Positions 5,907-13,482 of a DNA stretch of 23,358 bases are shown piece after piece. The number at the start of each line of letters is the position of its first letter. Position 1 is the stretch's first letter. Source of the DNA: Anaerolineales bacterium UBA1429 (GTDB taxonomy: Bacteria; Chloroflexota; Anaerolineae; UBA1429); NCBI GenBank assembly GCA_002329325.1, contig DCTX01000016.1, forward strand, positions 11,632 through 34,989, read 5' to 3'. A program made the position numbers and the translations under genes. The notes under the pieces are model-generated. The model was not told the origin of the DNA. It saw only the letters and a program-made list of their open reading frames with translations, and did not search any database.

Positions 5907-7502
5907 ATGCCGAACCTGCAGCGTCCCAATGCCAATGACATCTCACAGACCACCAACCGCTCGCGAGACATAGTCCCCGGCTCCGGGATCTGTTCGCGCT
6001 GTATTGATGGCTGCACGGGCAACTGTGAGGTCTTCAAGTCGACGTTTCGCGGTCGCGAGGTGCTCTACCCCGGTCCCTTTGGCACCATCACTGCCGGCGG
6101 CGACAAGGACTATCCCGTAGACTTTTCCCACTTTAACATCATGGGATACGCCCTGGGCGCCGAAGGTCTGCCGGAGGGCGTGGATGCCACGCCGGACAAC
6201 ACCCTGTTCACCCAGGTGAACACCGAGGTCGTGATCGGGAACACCCACAAAGAGCGCCTACGCATGCCCATCATCTCCGGCGCTCTGGGCTCCACCGAGA
6301 TCGCCCGCGCCAACTGGGAGCACTTTGCGGCAGGCGCAGCCATCTCTGGCGTCGTGCTCACCTGCGGCGAGAACGTCGCCGGCATCGATCCCCAGCTCAA
6401 GCTCGACCAGCGCGGCAAGATCGTGGATTCGCCCGAGCTGCGCCGTCGCGTCGAGACCTACCGCCGCTGGTACGAGGGTTACGGCGATATCCACGTGCAG
6501 ATGAATGTCGAGGATACCGCCTTTGGCGTGGCCGAGTACGCCGTGAGCCAGCTGGGCGTCGAGACCATCGAGCTCAAGTGGGGCCAGGGCGCCAAGTGCA
6601 TCGGCGGCGAGATCAAGGTGGATTCCCTGGAGCGCGCCCTCGAACTGCAGCGGCGCGGCTACCTGGTGACCCCCGATCCCTCCAACGAGGCGATCCAGGC
6701 CGCCTTCCGCGATGGGGCCATCAAGCAGTTTGAGCGTCACTCTCGCCTGGGCTTTATCGATCAAGAGGCCTTTGCCCGCGAAGTCGAGCGCCTGCGCTCC
6801 GTGGGCGCCAAGCGCGTCACCCTCAAGACCGGCGCCTACCCCATGCGCGAGCTCGCCATGGCGCTGCGCTGGTCGTCGGACGCGGGCATTGACCTGGTGA
6901 CCATCGACGGCGCTTCGGGCGGCACGGGCATGAGCCCCTGGCGCATGATGGTCGAGTGGGGCATCCCGCCCGTGTACCTGGAGGCCATGACCTACGAGCT
7001 GTGCCAGGAGCTGGAGCGCCAGGGCGCCTACATCCCCAGCCTGGCCTTTGGCGGCGGGCTCTCTGCCGAGGACCATCTCTTCAAGGTGTTGGCCATCGGC
7101 TCGCCCTACATCAAGGCCGTCTGCCTGGGCCGCGCCATCATGATCCCCGGCATGGTCGGCAAGAACATCGGCGAGTGGCTCAAGGCCGGTCAGCTCCCGC
7201 GCACCGTCTCCCAGTTCGGCGATTCGGTGGACGAGATCTTTGTGACCTACGAGACCCTCAAGGCCCGCTTTGGCTCCGAGGTGAACGATCTGCCTCTGGG
7301 CGCCATCGGCTGGTACACCTACGTGGACAAGCTCCAGGTCGGGCTGCAGCAGCTCATGGCGGGCAGCCGCAACTTCCGGCTGGACACCATCTCGCGGCAG
7401 GACGTGGCCGCCCTCACCCGCGAGGCCGCCGAGATCACCGGCATCTCGTATGTGATGGACGCCTATCGCGACCAGGCTATGCAGATCATCGCCGGTCACT
7501 AG
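5907..7502 (+). CDS. FMN-binding glutamate-synthase-family protein with N-terminal four-cysteine motif
   Basis: The 531-residue protein matches the central FMN/synthase domain of glutamate synthase (GltB family, TIM barrel). Recognisable parts are KWGQGAKC (224-231), the conserved DGASGGTGMSP loop (334-344), and FGGGL (381-385) followed by a phosphate-binding-type region with CLGRAIM. The glutaminase (GATase) domain and the C-terminal GltB beta-helix are absent, so it is not a full GOGAT. The N-terminus has Cys29, Cys32, Cys36 and Cys40 (CX2CX3CX3C), which could hold an Fe-S cluster. It may be an FMN/Fe-S oxidoreductase acting with a separate amidotransferase or another substrate; no partner is adjacent. 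The ATG at 5907 follows GGAGGAG (5889-5895) at a rather long 11-base spacing. A bidirectional terminator follows. Confidence 0.88.
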   Translation: MPNLQRPNANDISQTTNRSRDIVPGSGICSRCIDGCTGNCEVFKSTFRGREVLYPGPFGTITAGGDKDYPVDFSHFNIMGYALGAEGLPEGVDATPDNTLFTQVNTEVVIGNTHKERLRMPIISGALGSTEIARANWEHFAAGAAISGVVLTCGENVAGIDPQLKLDQRGKIVDSPELRRRVETYRRWYEGYGDIHVQMNVEDTAFGVAEYAVSQLGVETIELKWGQGAKCIGGEIKVDSLERALELQRRGYLVTPDPSNEAIQAAFRDGAIKQFERHSRLGFIDQEAFAREVERLRSVGAKRVTLKTGAYPMRELAMALRWSSDAGIDLVTIDGASGGTGMSPWRMMVEWGIPPVYLEAMTYELCQELERQGAYIPSLAFGGGLSAEDHLFKVLAIGSPYIKAVCLGRAIMIPGMVGKNIGEWLKAGQLPRTVSQFGDSVDEIFVTYETLKARFGSEVNDLPLGAIGWYTYVDKLQVGLQQLMAGSRNFRLDTISRQDVAALTREAAEITGISYVMDAYRDQAMQIIAGH

Positions 7503-7525
7503 CGCGATCATCTGTCACGAACGAC

Positions 7526-7559
7526 AACGGGCGCTCCCTCAAACGAGGGAGCGCCCGTT
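7526..7559. terminator. Bidirectional hairpin terminator between convergent genes
   Basis: A perfect 15-bp stem (7526-7540 with 7545-7559) closes a 4-base AAAC loop. It lies between the stop codons of the plus-strand glutamate-synthase-like gene (7502) and the minus-strand hydrolase (7586), so it can serve both. T-runs are short on either side, but stem strength and placement are convincing. Confidence 0.8.
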
Positions 7560-7585
7560 TGGCTTGCAGGGCCTCTGCCCGCTGC

Positions 7586-8944
7586 CTACTTGGGCATCGC
7601 CTTGAGCGCGATGTAGGCGGCGCGCGGCCGGAACTCGGGGTAGCTCGGGTCCGTGATGGCCCACCAATACTGCTCGTCGTTGGGCGTCCAATCCGGATCC
7701 GAGACATAGATCAGGCTCATCAGGCCGATCCAGGGCGACCAGTTCTCCTTGGCGAAGCGGTAGGCCCGCACCATATAGTCGGCCTTGACCTCTTCGCTGA
7801 CGGCGTGCCAGTTGTAGGGCGAATCGGGCCGCGGGTCGCTGGTCCAGCCGAACTCCAGCAGGGCGATCTGCTTGTCGGCATCGCCATAGCGCACCATGAT
7901 GGCCCGCAGGTCCTCGACGCGGCGGAAGGCCATGGAGCGGTGGCCGCCCAGATCGGGGTTGGCCTCCACCTCGGCCGGATCGGTCTCCGGCGGGCTCTTG
8001 AACCCGGCGCCATGGACGCCCAGCACGTCAAAGTAGCCCCGGCTGCTGCCCCCCATGGCCACGTACATGCTCTCCAGGTACCAGTCGTCGGGCCGCGCCT
8101 CGGCGTTCCACGTCCCCGTCGGCGAGAGCCCCGCGCTGATCACCATGGCGTTGGGGTCTGCCGCCTTGATGGCCGTGTAGCAGCGCTTGAGCAGAGCGGC
8201 ATAGGCGCCGGGATCGGGCGTCTTGCCCCCCCACTCGCGGGCCAGGTTGGGCTCGTTCCACACCTGATAGGCGCGGATGCGTCCCTTGTAGCGGCCGGCC
8301 AGGGCCGTGAGAAAGTCGGCCAGGTCTTGCGGATTGTCGGGCGGGCCGCTGACGGGATAGCCGCCCCCTGCCCAGGCGGGCTGATAGTCAATGCGCACCA
8401 GCAGATCCAGCCCCTCGGCGTTGGCCATCTCGACGATGTGATCGGTGCGCGACCAGTCGAACTGCCCCTTGACCGGCTCGATCTCGCGCCAGCCAAAGTT
8501 CACCTTGACCCAGCCAAAGCCTGCATCGCGGATGATCTGCACGTCGCGGCTGGCGACCTCGGGCCGCCACCAGAGGAAGGCCTGCATGCCGTATTCGGGC
8601 GAGTTCATGCGCAGCGGCTTGGCCGCAGGCAGGGGCGTCGTGGCGGTAGGCTGCGGCTCGGTGGCCGTCGCCGTCGGCTCAGCCTCGGGCTCAGACTGCG
8701 CCGTCGGCTCGGCGGTGGGCGGCGCCTGGGTGGGCGCGCTGGCCACCTGCGGCGTGGCCGTGTCGGTGGGCGCCTCGGTGGCCTCCAGTTGCGCCAGGGC
8801 GGTGAAAGTGGGGCGCGCCGTGCGCGAGGGAGCCGTGGTAGCCTCCGGAGCGGCGGGTTCGGTGGGCGTGCAGCCCGCCAGGAGCACCGCCAGCGCCAGG
8901 AGCGCGACTCCCAGGATCGGGGCGAGTCTGTATGTCTTCTTCAT
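7586..8944 (-). CDS. Lipoprotein glycoside hydrolase, clan GH-A-like TIM barrel
   Basis: The 452-residue protein starts with a lipoprotein signal: Lys2-Lys3, a hydrophobic core and the lipobox LLAGC with Cys25, so it should be anchored outside the membrane. A Thr/Ala/Pro-rich linker spans about 26-112. The rest is a TIM barrel of the clan GH-A type (GH5/GH39/GH42-like): 'GFGWVKVNFGWREIEP' on an early strand, WNEPN with Glu231 as probable acid/base, and LLEFGW with Glu364 as probable nucleophile. The substrate cannot be told; a surface or plant polysaccharide is plausible. The start at 8944 is preferred over two upstream in-frame ATGs because only it has AAGGA at proper spacing. It is a paralogue of the C-terminal domain of the next gene upstream and probably co-transcribed with it (216-base gap). 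Confidence 0.85.
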   Translation of the reverse strand: MKKTYRLAPILGVALLALAVLLAGCTPTEPAAPEATTAPSRTARPTFTALAQLEATEAPTDTATPQVASAPTQAPPTAEPTAQSEPEAEPTATATEPQPTATTPLPAAKPLRMNSPEYGMQAFLWWRPEVASRDVQIIRDAGFGWVKVNFGWREIEPVKGQFDWSRTDHIVEMANAEGLDLLVRIDYQPAWAGGGYPVSGPPDNPQDLADFLTALAGRYKGRIRAYQVWNEPNLAREWGGKTPDPGAYAALLKRCYTAIKAADPNAMVISAGLSPTGTWNAEARPDDWYLESMYVAMGGSSRGYFDVLGVHGAGFKSPPETDPAEVEANPDLGGHRSMAFRRVEDLRAIMVRYGDADKQIALLEFGWTSDPRPDSPYNWHAVSEEVKADYMVRAYRFAKENWSPWIGLMSLIYVSDPDWTPNDEQYWWAITDPSYPEFRPRAAYIALKAMPK

Positions 8945-9081
8945 GGGCATCCTTTTCGCGATCAGCATCCTTCTTGAGCCACAGACGTTGCCCGGGCCAT
9001 GGGGGTTCCAGGCCCCACCGGTAAGGGCCGACGGGTTGGCGCTCCAAGGCCCCCACTCCCACGGCTGCGAGCGGCCCGTGG

Positions 9082-9104
9082 GCCGTGAGCGTGACGCTCA
9101 CGGC
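9082..9104. repeat. Perfect inverted repeat between the two hydrolase genes
   Basis: A 10-bp perfect stem (GCCGTGAGCG at 9082-9091 with its complement at 9095-9104) has a 3-base TGA loop. It sits in the 216-base gap between the hydrolase genes. There is no T-run, so it may be a processing or stability hairpin in a shared mRNA rather than a terminator. The rest of this gap shows no convincing promoter. Confidence 0.5.
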
Positions 9105-9160
9105 GTTCAGGGCTGTGCCGGGGGTGAGGGCCTTGGGTCACAGACGACGCCGGGCGCCGC

Positions 9161-12100
9161 CTACTTGGGCATATCCCGCAGCGCCGCATAGGCCGGGCGC
9201 AGGCTCCAGTCGTGCCGGACGATGCCAAAGCCGGCCTTCTCGTCCCCCGGTCCCGATACCGGCGCAAAGTTCAGGTTCCAGACGAACACGGGCCCGACCC
9301 AACCCCAACTGCGCATCATCTGAATGGCGCGCGTCAGGAACTGGGCCTGCTCAGCCTCGGTATTGTGACTGGCGTACTCGTAGCCGGCGGGCGCCGAGGT
9401 GCCCAGGCCGTCAAAGGTGGACCAGCCGAACTCCGTGGGCCAGAGGCGTTTGTTGCCATCGCCGTACTTGACCATGATGTTGCGATAGCCCTCCATGGTC
9501 CCGCGGAAGAAGAAACTGGGATGCCCCTTGAAAGAGGGCGCGGTGGGATCGCTCCATGTGCGCCAGTCGGCATCGGGCGGGTTGTTGTACCCGCTGGGAT
9601 GCACGCCCACGGCGTCGCAATAGCGCGCCAGGCCCGCCTGGTACATCTGCTCCAGGTAGAGGCGATCGTCGATGGCGATCACGCCGTCGTTCATGCCCGT
9701 GGGCGTGGGCGCGCCGCTGACCACGATGGCCGAGGGGTCGGCCGCCTTGATGGCCGAGTAGCAGCGCCGCAGCATCTCCACATAGCGGGCGGCGTTGATG
9801 GGCTCGTTGCCCCACTCATAGTGCAGGTTCTGCTCGTTCCAGATCTCGTAGGCCTGCACCCGCCCCTTGTAGCGGGCCGCCATGGCGCCCATAAAGTCGG
9901 CAAAGTCCTGCGGGTTGGCGGGCGGGCCCTCGACGGAATAGTCGCCGCCCGGCCGCGCCCACGTGGGCGCCTTGACCACGCTCAGCAGGATGTTGAGCCC
10001 GGCGGCCCGCGCCCCGCTGACGATGCGGTCGATATCGCCCCAGTTGTAGTTGCCTTTGCTCGTCTCGATGCGGCTCCACTCGATCTGTTGCTTGACCCAG
10101 TTGAACCCCATGCCGGTGATCAGACCATAGATCTGGGCGTCACCGCCGTAGATGTGGGCCTGGATGCCATAGCCAAAGCCGGCCGAGGAGCGCGGCGCGG
10201 GCGCCGCCGCCACCGGCGCAGAGCCGCCGCCCGAAGGGGCAGGCGTCCGAGTCGGCGCCGGCGTGGGCGTGGCCGTGGGCTCGGGAGTCGGCGTCGCCGT
10301 CGGCGTCGGCGTGGGCGTGTTCGTTGGCGTGGGCGAAGGCACCAGCACCTCGACCTCGGCCACTACCTCGCGCTCGGTCTGCCCGCCATCGTCCGAGACG
10401 GAGGCGCTGATGGCGTACTGGCCCGGCCGCTCGGGGGCGATCCAGGCAAAGTCAGGATCCTCCAGTGAGGTCACCACCTCGCGGATGACGGTGCCGTCCT
10501 CCGTCTCCACCCGCCAGAGCATGGCGTACTCGGGCTCCACGGGGATCAGCTCCTCCTGGAAGGTCTGCACCAACCCCGCGATGGCCAGGTCGTTCTCGGG
10601 CTCCAGGGCGTCCTCCAACGAGACGCCGCCCAGGGCGTACTCGGTCACATACTGGAGCTTGCGGGCCGCGCTGCGCCCGGTCTCCATCCAGACCACGTGC
10701 TCCTCGCCCTGATCGTCGGCGTAGCGGAACCAGCTCACCTGCGAGTCCGGATCTACCTGCAGGGTCTGCTCGCCCTCGCCGTTGCGGCCAAAGCGCAGTT
10801 GCTCGCCGGGCATGATCATGGTGGAGGGGTTCTCGACGTCAATGCCCTGGGCCAACAGGGTCAGGGCCTGGTCATAGGTGATGGGCGCGGCCTTGTCGCC
10901 CGCCACATCGTAGCAGTAGGTCGAGAAGGCGAGCTGCACCTTGGAGCGCTGGATCTCGCCGGTGGCCCAGGCCAACAGACGATCCATCTCGCCGCCGGGC
11001 GTATAGGCGGCAGGATCGGCCAGGGCGGGGATACGCACCAGGTCGGCCATGGCGCCCAGTTGGCGCCAGTCGTAGGCGCCGGTGTTCCACGTCGCGCCCT
11101 CGGCCTGGGGCGCATCCACCCGCACCGCCAGGACGCGGCCCGCCTCGTGGAGCGCCGTCGCCAGCTCGTCCACCAGGGCGCTCACTTCGTCCCGCAGGGC
11201 CGGGTCGATGCCCGCATAGGCTAGCTCGACCCCCGCATAGTCGGCGCCCTCCACCTGGTCCACGATTTGGGCCACATGCTGGGCGCGGGCTTGCTCGTCG
11301 ATCAGCAGGTTGTCGATCAGATCCGAGCGGACAACGCCATCCTGGACGTTGTTGATGGTGAGCAATGCCTGGGCGCCCGCGGGCAACGCCAGGTCGGCGC
11401 GGCGAGGCGCCTGGCCCACCAGGCTGCCGCCATCCCCCAGGGTCAGCGCGGCAAGGCCCACCAGCGGGGCGGCGTTCTCGGGCGCGAGTTCCTCGGCCCG
11501 CGCCGCATCCACGACCATCGCCGCGGCGGCGCTGCCGCCATTGGCGGCGGCCACCGCCACCAGTTGCGGCACCGGCTCCAGCTCCGCCTCCAGGGCGAGC
11601 CCATCAGCCGTAGGCTGCGAGGGCACCCACTGCCAGTCCTCGCCTTGCCAGACATAGAGGTCGGCCCGCCCCAGGTCGCTCAGCTCGTAGGGCAGGGGCA
11701 CGACTACTTGGGCCGAGCGGGGCGCGTCGCCGTGCATGGTGATCTGGTAAAAGGGGCTATAGGCCGTGATCTCGGCAGGCAAGCTCGCCAGCTGCGTCAA
11801 AGCCCGCGCCTGATCCGTCTCGGGCTCGATGCCCTCCAGGGCGCCCTCGGGGGCCATGGCCGCCAGCGACTCGCTGGCCAACACGCCCTGTCCGCCGGCT
11901 GCATCCAGCGCGCCGATCTGGACGCGCACATCGCCAGCCATGTCTTCGGGAGCGAGTTTGACCATCGCGCCGATGGGATGGATGACGCTCCCCCCCTCCT
12001 CGGCGCGGACTAGTGGTACATCCCAGCGAAAGAGCCGATCCCCGATGGAAGCGGGAGGCAGCCAGAGGGAAACGATCAGCAGCACTACCGCCACGCCGAT

Positions 12101-12166
12101 CGTCAGGTACTGCCCCGTGCGGCTCCTGATGAAGGATGGCAGCCCGTCTTTGCCTAGAAACGCCAT
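9161..12166 (-). CDS. Membrane-anchored two-barrel protein: degenerate GH18/YaaH-like domain plus clan GH-A hydrolase
   Basis: The 1001-residue protein has one N-terminal membrane anchor (about 20-38) after a basic segment. Residues about 265-530 resemble the GH18 domain of YaaH-type spore/cell-wall hydrolases: 'YDWRQLGAMADLVRI' (365-379), 'WFRYADDQGEEHVVWME' (479-495) and 'ARKLQYVTEYALGGVS' (501-516). The expected DxxDxDxE motif is not intact: the equivalent strand (308-320) reads ADYAGVELAYAGI. A beta-rich spacer and a PT-repeat linker (609-645) follow. Residues 665-1001 are a GH-A-type barrel with WNEQN (Glu778) and TEFGW (Glu912), closely resembling the downstream lipoprotein. The first barrel may be a carbohydrate-binding pseudoenzyme and the second the active hydrolase, by inference. 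AAAGGAG lies about 12 bases before the ATG. Confidence 0.85.
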   Translation of the reverse strand: MAFLGKDGLPSFIRSRTGQYLTIGVAVVLLIVSLWLPPASIGDRLFRWDVPLVRAEEGGSVIHPIGAMVKLAPEDMAGDVRVQIGALDAAGGQGVLASESLAAMAPEGALEGIEPETDQARALTQLASLPAEITAYSPFYQITMHGDAPRSAQVVVPLPYELSDLGRADLYVWQGEDWQWVPSQPTADGLALEAELEPVPQLVAVAAANGGSAAAAMVVDAARAEELAPENAAPLVGLAALTLGDGGSLVGQAPRRADLALPAGAQALLTINNVQDGVVRSDLIDNLLIDEQARAQHVAQIVDQVEGADYAGVELAYAGIDPALRDEVSALVDELATALHEAGRVLAVRVDAPQAEGATWNTGAYDWRQLGAMADLVRIPALADPAAYTPGGEMDRLLAWATGEIQRSKVQLAFSTYCYDVAGDKAAPITYDQALTLLAQGIDVENPSTMIMPGEQLRFGRNGEGEQTLQVDPDSQVSWFRYADDQGEEHVVWMETGRSAARKLQYVTEYALGGVSLEDALEPENDLAIAGLVQTFQEELIPVEPEYAMLWRVETEDGTVIREVVTSLEDPDFAWIAPERPGQYAISASVSDDGGQTEREVVAEVEVLVPSPTPTNTPTPTPTATPTPEPTATPTPAPTRTPAPSGGGSAPVAAAPAPRSSAGFGYGIQAHIYGGDAQIYGLITGMGFNWVKQQIEWSRIETSKGNYNWGDIDRIVSGARAAGLNILLSVVKAPTWARPGGDYSVEGPPANPQDFADFMGAMAARYKGRVQAYEIWNEQNLHYEWGNEPINAARYVEMLRRCYSAIKAADPSAIVVSGAPTPTGMNDGVIAIDDRLYLEQMYQAGLARYCDAVGVHPSGYNNPPDADWRTWSDPTAPSFKGHPSFFFRGTMEGYRNIMVKYGDGNKRLWPTEFGWSTFDGLGTSAPAGYEYASHNTEAEQAQFLTRAIQMMRSWGWVGPVFVWNLNFAPVSGPGDEKAGFGIVRHDWSLRPAYAALRDMPK

Positions 12167-12294
12167 GTAGCTCTGGAGCTCCTTTCAAGCTGTCTGATCA
12201 GGATCGCACATGGGCAGGCGTCGAGTGCATAGCGCCGGACGCTCTCTCCGTGGGATCCTGCCAGGGCAAGGTGGTCAGACTCAAACTGGGCGCG

Positions 12295-12323
12295 ATTCTA
12301 GCATACGGCCCTTTTACTGACAA
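12295..12323 (-). promoter_or_regulatory. Sigma70-type promoter for the hydrolase pair
   Basis: On the minus strand TTGTCA (12318-12323) and TAGAAT (12295-12300) are separated by exactly 17 bases, one of the best matches in the window. The leader to the ATG at 12166 would be about 120 bases. The promoter lies just after the end of the upstream operon. Confidence 0.65.
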
Positions 12324-12342
12324 GTGGCCGCGCCGTGCGCGA

Positions 12343-12735
12343 TCACACCCCCGCGGCGGGGTTCAGCCCCAGCTCGCCCAGCCGGCCGAGCACGCGGGCC
12401 AATACACCGGCGGGGTCGAGGCCATCCGTATCCACATAGATCTGGCAGTGGGCGCGGGCATGGGCCAGACGGGCGCGCTGTACCGCCAGGTAGCTTTCGC
12501 CATAGCTGACGTTGCGGCGCCGGGCGATGGCGGCTATAGAGGCATCGAGGTAGATCAAGACCTGGGGGCGCGAGAGCCGCTGCCACATATCGGGCACGTA
12601 GGAGTGCTCCTGGGCGCAGTGACGGGCGTCATACCCCAGCGCCTGGAGCCGGGTCACCAACTCGCTCTTGCCCGAGGCGCACGGCCCCACCACGGCGATG
12701 CGGCCGGCCACGGCCTGGGGAACTGGGTCATCCAT
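12343..12735 (-). CDS. Small P-loop NTPase (kinase-like)
   Basis: The 130-residue protein has a clear Walker A motif at 17-24 (GPCASGKS) right after a hydrophobic strand (RIAVVG), and a second strand 'PQVLIYLDAS' (57-66) placed like Walker B. An Arg-rich helix (about 68-75, IAAIARRRN) could be a lid or phosphate-binding segment. A late strand (IYVDTDG) fits small nucleoside or metabolite kinases, which are usually longer; at 130 residues this is a minimal version. The substrate is unknown. It starts 24 bases after the PP2C gene stop and is the last gene of the operon, so its activity may be linked to that phosphatase, but this is only positional. No typical terminator is visible after it. Confidence 0.78.
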   Translation of the reverse strand: MDDPVPQAVAGRIAVVGPCASGKSELVTRLQALGYDARHCAQEHSYVPDMWQRLSRPQVLIYLDASIAAIARRRNVSYGESYLAVQRARLAHARAHCQIYVDTDGLDPAGVLARVLGRLGELGLNPAAGV

Positions 12736-12759
12736 CCTTGCACCTCGCCCGCACCTCGC

Positions 12760-13482
12760 CTATACGGGGAAGCGGGCCGAGAGGGTACGCACGCCATCGC
12801 GTTGGAGATCGGGCAGCACCGCCACCACCAGGACGCTGATATCGTCGCGGGGGCGCGCCTGGCAGCCCTGGAGCCCATCGGCCAGGAGCGCATCGGCGAG
12901 CCCTTGGGCGGAGAGCCCCTGCTGCGCATAGCCCGTCACCCGCCCCGCCAGGGGCGCGCCCTCTTGCTCGGCCTCCAGGGCCAGGGGCAGGCCGTCGGTG
13001 GCAAGGACGACGTAGGAGCTGGCCTCCAGCGGCACCTCGACGATGTTGGGCTTGGTGCTGGGGTAGATGCCGATGGGGTGACACGCGCCATCCAGGGTCT
13101 CTAGCGCGCCCTGGCGCCACACATAGGCCGGGCAGCGGGCGTTGCGAGAGATGACCAGGCTGCGGGTCACCAGGTCCACCGACACCATCTGCAACTCGGC
13201 AGAGACCTGGCCGGAGCGATGGGTGCGCAGATAGTCGTGGACGGCGCGGGCCACCGCGCCATCGCGCACGCCCTCGCCCAGCAGCGAGATGGCTTTGCGC
13301 GCCACGATGTTGCTGACGATCCGGGCCGAGCGCCCGCTGCGCTGGCCATCCACCAGCACGGCCGAGATGCCCCCGTGGGGCCGCTCGATGATCTCTAGCG
13401 TGTCGCCGCTCTCGGCCACCGCATACTTGCCCACCTTGGCGGCCCCGATCTGGACCTCAAGCCGCTCGTGTGGGCCGTTCAC
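12760..13482 (-). CDS. PP2C/SpoIIE-type serine phosphatase
   Basis: The 240-residue protein is a single PPM/SpoIIE-like phosphatase domain. Metal-binding acids appear in order: Asp27 in SGDTLE, Asp45 in VDGQRSG, Asp163 in ATDGLPLA, and Asp213/Asp214 in RDDISVLVV. The pattern and length fit the SpoIIE/RsbU catalytic core without a sensor domain. Such enzymes dephosphorylate serine or threonine on anti-anti-sigma factors or other partners; no such partner is present here. I choose GTG at 13482, which overlaps the upstream stop as GTGA, over TTG at 13497, because the 4-base overlap matches the coupling elsewhere in the operon. No Shine-Dalgarno is evident, so translation probably depends on re-initiation after the CBS gene. 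Confidence 0.85.
   Translation of the reverse strand: MNGPHERLEVQIGAAKVGKYAVAESGDTLEIIERPHGGISAVLVDGQRSGRSARIVSNIVARKAISLLGEGVRDGAVARAVHDYLRTHRSGQVSAELQMVSVDLVTRSLVISRNARCPAYVWRQGALETLDGACHPIGIYPSTKPNIVEVPLEASSYVVLATDGLPLALEAEQEGAPLAGRVTGYAQQGLSAQGLADALLADGLQGCQARPRDDISVLVVAVLPDLQRDGVRTLSARFPV

Noticed and set aside
5907..7502. Annotation as a complete glutamate synthase large subunit (gltB)
   Set aside because: At 531 residues it holds only the FMN/synthase core; the glutaminase and C-terminal domains are absent.
8700..8860. Repetitive GC-rich sequence as a DNA repeat or CRISPR-like array
   Set aside because: It encodes the Thr/Ala/Pro linker of the lipoprotein; the repetition comes from codon use in a low-complexity linker, with no regular repeat-spacer pattern. 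The similar stretch near 10250-10340 is the linker of the paralogue.
6956..8977. A 673-codon plus-strand frame
   Set aside because: It runs across the end of the glutamate-synthase-like gene, the terminator and the antisense strand of the lipoprotein hydrolase. The product is low-complexity Gly/Arg/Val with no domain.
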